DNA of 8,609 nucleotides from an uncultured euryarchaeote. GTDB lineage: Archaea > Nanohalarchaeota > Nanosalinia > Nanosalinales > Nanosalinaceae. Positions 1 through 4,821 of the stretch are shown here, piece by piece. The first letter of the stretch is position 1. Each line of letters opens with the position of its first letter. Location: positions 1 through 8,609 of the forward strand of contig CAKZNU010000157.1 of assembly GCA_937132175.1 (NCBI GenBank). Reading direction: 5' to 3'. The translations under genes and the position numbers were made by a program. The notes under the pieces are model-generated. The model had not been told where the DNA came from and ran no database searches. It worked only from the letters and a program-made list of their open reading frames with translations.

Positions 1-1
1 T

Positions 2-286
2 GCCCAAGTAGCTAGACCAGGAGGAACCGTGGGATATGTCGGTGTTCCGTACGGCCTAGGAGAAGAATTCAATCTATTCGAGTACTTTGGAGATAACATT
101 GAGCTTCGTGGAGGGGTCGCGCCTGTCAGGAAATACATCGACGATCTGATGGAAGACGTTGTCCAGGGAAACCTCGACCCCTCACCTGTTTTTACAAAAG
201 AAGTAAACTTGGAGAACATAGAGGAAGGATATGAAGCTATGGACAACAGGAACGCGGTGAAAGTATTGGTCAAGCCTCATTCCTGA
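2..286 (+). CDS. Zinc-type alcohol dehydrogenase family protein, C-terminal part (5' end outside window)
   Basis: This is the last 94 codons of a medium-chain (zinc-type) alcohol/polyol dehydrogenase; the reading frame is open to the left edge, so the start and the catalytic zinc-binding half are not visible. The visible start, ARPGGTVGYVGVPYG, is the strand-turn that ends the Rossmann NAD(P) domain in this family. It is followed by a GGVAPVRKYI segment and the usual C-terminal ending with F-T-K-E-V, an EGYEAMD helix and KVLVKP. These features match the threonine-dehydrogenase-like branch of zinc ADHs by memory of the family. The substrate cannot be deduced. The stop lies in the left arm of an inverted repeat that precedes the glucoamylase gene, so this gene is probably the end of a separate transcription unit. 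The family call is firm; the specific activity is unknown. Confidence 0.85.
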   Translation, partial: AQVARPGGTVGYVGVPYGLGEEFNLFEYFGDNIELRGGVAPVRKYIDDLMEDVVQGNLDPSPVFTKEVNLENIEEGYEAMDNRNAVKVLVKPHS

Positions 287-310
287 GGCTATGGCTTAAA
301 ATCCCTCAGG
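282..310. repeat. 7-bp inverted repeat flanking the glucoamylase TATA box
   Basis: CCTGAGG (282-288) and CCTCAGG (304-310) are perfect inverted copies separated by 15 bases. The left arm contains the stop codon of the dehydrogenase gene, and the spacer contains the TATA-like CTTAAAAT. It could be a regulator-binding dyad around the promoter or a weak stem-loop at the end of the upstream transcript. No T-run follows it, so an operator is somewhat more likely than a terminator. A 7-bp match can also arise by chance. Confidence 0.4.
295..302 (+). promoter_or_regulatory. TATA box candidate for the glucoamylase operon
   Basis: CTTAAAAT is centred about 28-29 bases before the ATG at 327, the spacing expected for an archaeal TATA box driving a leaderless or nearly leaderless transcript. 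No strong SD is present; only AAGGGA directly abuts the ATG, too close to act as a usual ribosome-binding site. The placement in a 40-base gap supports a promoter here. Confidence 0.5.
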
Positions 311-326
311 TACAAGTTAGAAGGGA

Positions 327-2237
327 ATGGTAAGGCATCTCTCTCTGGGAAACGGATCCTTCCTTGTCAACCTGGATGAGTCGCTGAGGGTAAGAGACAT
401 CTACTTCCCTTATGCTGGCCAGGAGAACCATGTCCAGGGCACTCCCCACAGGATAGGTATACACGGAGAGGAGTTTTCCTGGCTGGAGGACTGGAGTACC
501 GATCCTGCTTACATGGATGATACGATTCTTGGAGACTCGTCCGCAAGCAATTCGGAAGAAGGCCTGAGACTTGAGTTCAGGGACGCGGTTGAGTGCCGTG
601 AAGATATCTTCCTGAGAGAGATAGAGGTTAAGAACCAGAGGGACCGCGTCAGGACGGTCATCCTTTTTTTCCACCAGACGCTCAGTCTTTCGGGTTCGGA
701 GGTCGGTGACACATGTTTCTATCACCCGGAGCAAGACGCCGTGATACATTATAAGAGAAATAGATACGTCCTGGCACAGGTTTCTACGGGCCTTGACCGG
801 GGTGGAGGTGACTACGGCATCTACCGTGAAGGCACGCTTGAGGATATAGAGGACGGAGAGCTTAACTCGAATCCGATTGCACAGGGAGACGTTGAGTCTG
901 GCTTAAGTCAGGAGGTGGGGCTGGAGCCTGGATCATCTGAGACTCTTTACTACTGGGTGGCCGCCGGTAAGGATCTGGAGTCGGTTCTCGAGCTGGGAGA
1001 ACAGGCAGGCAACCGTGCCAGAGACTTTCTGAAGCAGACGGAGATGTGCTGGCGGGGCCTGGTTGGTGGAGAGACAGGCCTGAATCTGGACGAAGAGATT
1101 GAGGACCTGTTCAAGAGATCGGTTCTCGTGGTGCGTGGACAGGCCAACAGAAACGGCGCGATCACGGCGGCAAATGACTCCACAAACCTCGAGTTCAACC
1201 AGGACAAGTACGGCTACGTCTGGCCCCGTGATGGGGCTCTCGCCGCCGAAGCCATGACAGAGGCAGGCTATCCGAACCTTGTCAAGCCCTTTTTTGACTT
1301 CGCCGAGGAAGCCATCACGGAAGAAGGCTACATGATGCATAAGTACAATCCCGACGGCTCTCTGGGAAGCTCCTGGCATCCCTGGGTCGACGAAGACGGC
1401 AAACCCCAGCTACCGATACAGGAGGATGAGACTGCTCTTACGGTATGGGCCCTTGCCAGGTTCTTTGAGGAAACCGGGAACAGAGAGATACTTGAGGATA
1501 AATGGCAGAGCCTGGTGAAGCCTGCCGCAGAGTTTATGTACCGCTTCTTCGATGAGGACGTTCATCTGCCGAAGCCGAGCTACGGGCCGTGGGAGGAAAG
1601 ACGTTACAGATCAACCTTCACCGTGGCCTCAGTGTATGCGGGCCTTCAGGCGGCAGCAGACATCGCCGAAGAAATAGATGAGAACGGCAGTAAGTACGGG
1701 GAAAGAGCCAGAGAGATCAGGGAAAAAGGACTTGAGAGGCTGAGATCGGAGGAACTGGTGAGGTACGGACGGGGCCTGAAAAACGGAGAGCTTGATGAAG
1801 GTCCTTTTGCCGCAGCAGTCTTTCTCAGAAAGTTCGGCCTCGTGGACGCAGAAGACGAGTACTTCCGGAACACGATGAACGCGGTCCGGTATGACCTCGC
1901 GCCGAATACCGAGGTAGGTGGCATTGCTCGTTACAGGGGTGATAACTACCACAGTGTCACCGAGGACTTCGAGGAGGTTCCGGGGAATCCATGGATCATA
2001 TGTACACTGTGGGTGGGACAGGAACTCATCTGCAGGGCTGAATCCGTACAGGAGCTTGAGGAGGCCAGGGAGTACATCCGATGGGTATGTGAGAACTCTC
2101 TTGATACAGGTCTCTTCCCGGAACAGGTCGATCCCTATACCGGGGAGGGAAAAAGTGTTGCGCCTCTTACCTGGAGCCATACGACCTTCATCGAGACGGT
2201 TCGGATGTACTCAGATAAAAGAGATAAGCTACAGTAA
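327..2237 (+). CDS. GH15 glucoamylase (glucan 1,4-alpha-glucosidase), cytoplasmic
   Basis: This 636-residue protein is an inverting exo-acting glucosidase that removes glucose from the non-reducing ends of alpha-glucans. It has the two-domain prokaryotic GH15 layout: an N-terminal beta super-sandwich (about 1-245) and an (alpha/alpha)6 barrel (about 255-632). Visible active-site motifs are WPRDGA (299-304, substrate-binding Arg-Asp), QEDETAL (365-371), PWEER (421-425, general acid E423, matching the fungal WEE motif), ARYRGD with R535, GNPW (553-556), and FPEQ (597-600, general base E599) followed by APLTWSH. All expected catalytic residues are present, so it should be active. There is no signal peptide, so it should act in the cytoplasm on glycogen-like polymer or maltodextrins. 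An in-frame TAG at 318-320 makes the ATG at 327 the first possible start. It is the first gene of an operon, 6 bases ahead of the SDR gene. Alpha-1,6-glucosidase or trehalase activity, known in some GH15 members, cannot be excluded. Confidence 0.92.
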   Translation: MVRHLSLGNGSFLVNLDESLRVRDIYFPYAGQENHVQGTPHRIGIHGEEFSWLEDWSTDPAYMDDTILGDSSASNSEEGLRLEFRDAVECREDIFLREIEVKNQRDRVRTVILFFHQTLSLSGSEVGDTCFYHPEQDAVIHYKRNRYVLAQVSTGLDRGGGDYGIYREGTLEDIEDGELNSNPIAQGDVESGLSQEVGLEPGSSETLYYWVAAGKDLESVLELGEQAGNRARDFLKQTEMCWRGLVGGETGLNLDEEIEDLFKRSVLVVRGQANRNGAITAANDSTNLEFNQDKYGYVWPRDGALAAEAMTEAGYPNLVKPFFDFAEEAITEEGYMMHKYNPDGSLGSSWHPWVDEDGKPQLPIQEDETALTVWALARFFEETGNREILEDKWQSLVKPAAEFMYRFFDEDVHLPKPSYGPWEERRYRSTFTVASVYAGLQAAADIAEEIDENGSKYGERAREIREKGLERLRSEELVRYGRGLKNGELDEGPFAAAVFLRKFGLVDAEDEYFRNTMNAVRYDLAPNTEVGGIARYRGDNYHSVTEDFEEVPGNPWIICTLWVGQELICRAESVQELEEAREYIRWVCENSLDTGLFPEQVDPYTGEGKSVAPLTWSHTTFIETVRMYSDKRDKLQ

Positions 2238-2243
2238 TGATAC

Positions 2244-3050
2244 ATGAAAGGATCAATACTGATAACCGGAGCCACAGGAACGGTCGGAAGAGCAGCCTCA
2301 GAGTATCTCTCAGACCGTGGTTACAGGGTCCTGGGCACCGGCAGAAGCATAGAGCAAGATGAACTTTTCGACAGAGTAGAGGCCCTGGACCTCCTGGAGC
2401 AGGAAGACGTTGAAACCCTGGAACAGCTCATAGAGGAAGAAGATGTGGACGTCATCATGCATCTGGCGTGGAACGTATCGGAGGAAAACTTCGATACAGG
2501 CAGGAAATGGCAAGGAAACATGGAGATGTTTGAAAACGTACTTGAGATCGCACGGGAGACAGAGACGGAGGCGTTTATCAACGGTTCCTCGGTGCATGCA
2601 GGAACAGGTGACATACCTGCCTACACCGCAGAGGCCAGCCTGGAAAATACCCCTGAGCCGTACAGATCAAGTATCGACCCGGAGAAAGACTACGACATGA
2701 GAAAGCAGGATCCGGAGAAGTTACTTGATCCCCGTATCGAGAAGCCGGACAGTCCATACGGAGAGTCAAAGATAGAGACTGAAAACCGTACCAGGGAAGC
2801 CGTAGTAAGCGGAGATCTACAGATAGGTCTCAGCCTCAGGATCGGAGGCGTAAACCCAAAGGACGAAAAAGAGATAGAGGGAGAGCCGTATTACTCCAGT
2901 CTGTACTACAGCCACGCGGATCTCGGCAGAACCATCGCAAGAGTCATAGATGCAGATCCGGAGAAAAGACAGGGCTACTACCAGATGTACGGTATCTCGG
3001 ACAACCCTGGAAGAGTCTTCAACATTGAGAATCCCTTTGTCGGCAGGTGA
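2244..3050 (+). CDS. Extended SDR / NAD-dependent epimerase-dehydratase family, uronate-dehydrogenase-like
   Basis: This 268-residue protein is a nucleotide-binding oxidoreductase of the extended short-chain dehydrogenase type. It opens with the Rossmann motif TGATGTVG (8-15), has the HLAW segment after beta-4 (73-76), Ser residues at 115-116, and the catalytic pair Y172-x-x-x-K176 in PYGESK. RIGG (199-202) and a late YGISDN (249-254) resemble uronate dehydrogenases and related haloarchaeal sugar SDRs, where RIG and YGxSDN occur at matching places; length also fits. The likely reaction is NAD(P)-dependent oxidation of a sugar or sugar acid, but epimerase activity is possible. An in-frame TGA at 2238-2240 fixes the ATG at 2244. 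It sits 6 bases after the glucoamylase gene and overlaps the next gene, so all three should be co-transcribed; a role downstream of glucose release is an inference from position. The family is sure, the substrate is not. Confidence 0.8.
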   Translation: MKGSILITGATGTVGRAASEYLSDRGYRVLGTGRSIEQDELFDRVEALDLLEQEDVETLEQLIEEEDVDVIMHLAWNVSEENFDTGRKWQGNMEMFENVLEIARETETEAFINGSSVHAGTGDIPAYTAEASLENTPEPYRSSIDPEKDYDMRKQDPEKLLDPRIEKPDSPYGESKIETENRTREAVVSGDLQIGLSLRIGGVNPKDEKEIEGEPYYSSLYYSHADLGRTIARVIDADPEKRQGYYQMYGISDNPGRVFNIENPFVGR

Positions 3051-3051
3051 T
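3045..3051 (+). promoter_or_regulatory. SD sequence AGGTGAT, suggesting the reductase starts at 3056
   Basis: AGGTGAT matches the core of the archaeal SD consensus GGAGGTGATC over seven bases and overlaps the stop codon of the SDR gene. It lies 4 bases before a GTG at 3056, while the other in-frame GTG at 3047 falls inside the SD itself. Translation from 3056 would shorten the reductase by three residues, with ribosome re-use from the SDR stop. Confidence 0.5.
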
Positions 3052-4405
3052 ACAGGTGCAGGAGTTTGACCTCGTGGTTGTTGGCTCTGGCTCCGGTCTT
3101 GACGTTGCCTCAGGTCTTACAGCCCGTGGAAGAGACGTGGCTGTCATAGAGCCGGGAAGGCTGGGAGGAACATGTCTGAACAGAGGATGCATTCCCTCGA
3201 AGGTGCTTATACACCGGGCTGACATCGTACAGGAGATAAAGAACTCGGAGGAGTTTGGTATAAACTCAAGGCTCGAGAAAGTAAACTTCGATGACATAAT
3301 CTCTAAGGTGAACTCGGAGGTACACGGCGAGTCCGACTCCATAAGGGAGTCACTTGAGGCCTCTGAGAACCACACACTCTTCAGGCAGGAGGCCGGCTTC
3401 GTGGATGAAAAGGTCCTCGAGCTTTCGGAGTCCGGAGAAAGAATCAGGGGCGAAAAGATACTTGTCGCTGCCGGTTCCAGACCCTATATCCCGGATATAG
3501 AGGATACTGAAGACTGTGAGTTCTGGACCTCGCGGGAAGCCCTGAACCCTGGCAGGAAACCGGAGTCTCTCATAATAGTCGGCGGAGGCTACATCGCCCT
3601 AGAGATGGCACACTTCTACGATGCCATGGGAACAGACATTACCATACTTGAGAGAGGAGAGCTTCTGCTTGGCCGAGAGGACAGAGAAATATCGGAGAAG
3701 ATTACAGAGACGGCCTCGAACCGGTATGATGTCCACATAGATACCTCGGTCACAGGTATTGATGACTCGGGAGAGAACAAGAAGGTAGATGCCGGAGGGA
3801 AGACCTACCGGGCCGATGAGGTTATGTTCGCAACCGGCAGGATTCCTAACTCGGACAGGCTGGACCTGGAAGAGACCGGCGTAGAGACGACGGAATCAGG
3901 CGAGATACGTACTGACGGGAAGATGCGTACCTCCGTCGATGACGTCTATGCGCTCGGAGACGTAGCAGACGGCCCTATGCTGAAACATACGGCGAATCAC
4001 GAGGCTGAGATAGTGTTCAAAAATATTCTTTCAGGAGACGAGTACGAGGCGGATTACTCTGGAGTACCTCATGCGATCTTCACCTCTCCACAGGTTGCGG
4101 GCGTAGGTAAGACGGAACAGCAGCTTGAAGACTCCGGGCAGAAGTATCTCTCCGCGACCTATGACTACGCTGATACAGGAATGGGACAGGCTCTACACGA
4201 GGAAGACGGCTTCGTCAAGGTACTTGCGGGTGAAGACGGAGAGATACTGGGCTGTCACATAGTAGGTCCGGATGCCTCACAGCTTATCCACGAGGCTCTG
4301 GTCGCGATGCAGGCAGGCTCAGGAAAAGTAAACGATATCAAGGATACCATGCATATACATCCGGCGCTCAACGAGGTTATGGACAGAGCCTTCAGCCAGC
4401 TGTAA
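3047..4405 (+). CDS. FAD-dependent pyridine nucleotide-disulfide oxidoreductase (mycothione / bis-gamma-glutamylcystine reductase or dihydrolipoyl dehydrogenase type)
   Basis: This 452-residue flavoprotein uses NAD(P)H to reduce a small disulfide (or runs in reverse on dihydrolipoamide). In order there are the FAD Rossmann motif VVGSGSG (11-17), the redox-active disulfide GGTCLNRGCIPSK with C43 and C48, an ATG-like AAGSRP (141-146), the NAD(P) Rossmann motif GGGYIALEMA (179-188), the second FAD motif YALGDVAD (301-308), and the C-terminal dimer/acid-base motif HIHPALNE with H438 and E443. The GSGSG turn and the HPALxEV ending are closer, from memory, to mycothione reductase and the haloarchaeal bis-gamma-glutamylcystine reductase than to classical lipoamide dehydrogenase. 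No 2-oxoacid dehydrogenase genes are visible, which also weakens the lipoamide role. It probably begins at GTG 3056 rather than GTG 3047. It is the last gene of the glucoamylase operon, overlapping the SDR stop. Mercuric reductase is unlikely: the C-terminal Cys pair and metal-binding N-domain are absent. Confidence 0.85.
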   Translation: MIQVQEFDLVVVGSGSGLDVASGLTARGRDVAVIEPGRLGGTCLNRGCIPSKVLIHRADIVQEIKNSEEFGINSRLEKVNFDDIISKVNSEVHGESDSIRESLEASENHTLFRQEAGFVDEKVLELSESGERIRGEKILVAAGSRPYIPDIEDTEDCEFWTSREALNPGRKPESLIIVGGGYIALEMAHFYDAMGTDITILERGELLLGREDREISEKITETASNRYDVHIDTSVTGIDDSGENKKVDAGGKTYRADEVMFATGRIPNSDRLDLEETGVETTESGEIRTDGKMRTSVDDVYALGDVADGPMLKHTANHEAEIVFKNILSGDEYEADYSGVPHAIFTSPQVAGVGKTEQQLEDSGQKYLSATYDYADTGMGQALHEEDGFVKVLAGEDGEILGCHIVGPDASQLIHEALVAMQAGSGKVNDIKDTMHIHPALNEVMDRAFSQL

Positions 4406-4408
4406 ATC

Positions 4409-4744
4409 CTAGATCCGGATATAGCTGTATCCTGAGTCCTGAAGCTTCGTAAGCTTTCCTACGCCGCTGGAAACCTTTGTAACTTTCTCGAGAGTCTCGG
4501 ATTCATCAAGTCCGGCGTTTTCCAGGGAGTTACTGCACGCGTAGAAACTTACCTTCTCCGGGAACTCTTTAATGAACTCCGAGGCCTCAGATTCCTTCTG
4601 AATCATGGTTACGGCTTCGGCGTTGAGAACCACCGCTATGTTCTCTACCCTTGTTTCTTCGTCATCCAGAAGGTTCTGTATGTTTCCCAGTAACTCGCTC
4701 TGTCTGTCGGTATCGTCCGTACTGAGATGGAAGACGGTTCGCAT
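4409..4744 (-). CDS. DsrE/DsrF-like small protein (COG1416-type)
   Basis: This 111-residue protein has the DsrE-like alpha/beta fold signature: an N-terminal strand TVFHLST, a helix ending in NIQNLL, a strand with VVLNAEAV (38-45), FYACSNSL (67-74) with a single cysteine C70, and the family ending VSSGVGKLTKLQ followed by GYSYI. These resemble the COG1416 group, whose members usually read ACxNTL and PSGVxELxxLQ at these places. Relatives in the wider superfamily relay sulfur through a cysteine (DsrE, TusD), but the function of this branch is not established. There are no membrane segments. An in-frame stop at 4748-4750 makes the ATG at 4744 the first possible start; no SD is seen and a TATA-like box lies at leaderless distance. 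It is convergent with the disulfide reductase gene, 3 bases apart, so the two are not co-transcribed although both concern thiol chemistry. Confidence 0.82.
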   Translation of the reverse strand: MRTVFHLSTDDTDRQSELLGNIQNLLDDEETRVENIAVVLNAEAVTMIQKESEASEFIKEFPEKVSFYACSNSLENAGLDESETLEKVTKVSSGVGKLTKLQDSGYSYIRI

Positions 4745-4765
4745 GTTTTAACACGTCTCTGTGGG

Positions 4766-4774
4766 TTCAAAAGA
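4766..4774 (-). promoter_or_regulatory. TATA box candidate for the DsrE-like gene
   Basis: On the minus strand this reads TCTTTTGAA, centred 26 bases before the ATG at 4744. The distance fits a leaderless archaeal transcript, and no SD precedes the ATG. The match to the archaeal TATA consensus is only fair. Confidence 0.35.
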
Positions 4775-4778
4775 GTCA

Positions 4779-4790
4779 TGTCGACCGACA
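4779..4790. promoter_or_regulatory. Possible operator: 5-bp dyad in the divergent promoter region
   Basis: TGTCG-AC-CGACA is an inverted repeat with 5-bp arms and a 2-base spacer. It sits midway between the candidate TATA boxes of the two divergent genes, a natural place for one regulator to control both. Two further 8-bp palindromes, GATGCATC (4798-4805) and AAGTACTT (4812-4819), lie on its right. Short palindromes are common by chance. Confidence 0.3.
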
Positions 4791-4792
4791 GG

Positions 4793-4800
4793 TTTTTGAT
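4793..4800 (+). promoter_or_regulatory. Weak TATA box candidate for the second GH15-type gene
   Basis: TTTTTGAT is centred 26 bases before the GTG at 4822, consistent with a leaderless transcript from that codon. A competing candidate, CTTAAGTA at 4809-4816, would place the transcript start near 4838. It would then favour the later ATG at 4870 with its own SD-like sequence. The sequence alone does not decide. Confidence 0.3.
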
Positions 4801-4821
4801 GCATCTTGCTTAAGTACTTGC

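Noticed and set aside
933..1379. Long open frame on the minus strand opposite the first GH15 gene, and similar ones at 306-749, 1629-2180 and 5469-5939
   Set aside because: The composition is rich in Ser, Arg and Cys without domain motifs, and these frames lie entirely opposite strongly supported genes. They are by-products of codon bias.
1419..1440. QEDETAL (E368) as the general acid of the first GH15 protein, and its apparent loss (Glu to Gln) in the second
   Set aside because: QxDxxAL corresponds to the fungal QRDGPAL site, which is not the general acid. The fungal general acid in WEE corresponds to PWEER (E423) here, so the comparison was moved to that motif.
3047..4405. Mercuric reductase
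   Set aside because: The C-terminal vicinal cysteines and the N-terminal metal-binding domain of MerA are absent, and the protein ends in HPALNE typical of small-disulfide reductases.
4417..4432. Near-palindrome GGATATAG/CTGTATCC as a terminator for the reductase operon
   Set aside because: It has almost no loop, includes a G-U pair, lies inside the DsrE-like coding end, and is not followed by a T-run. Chance is a sufficient explanation.
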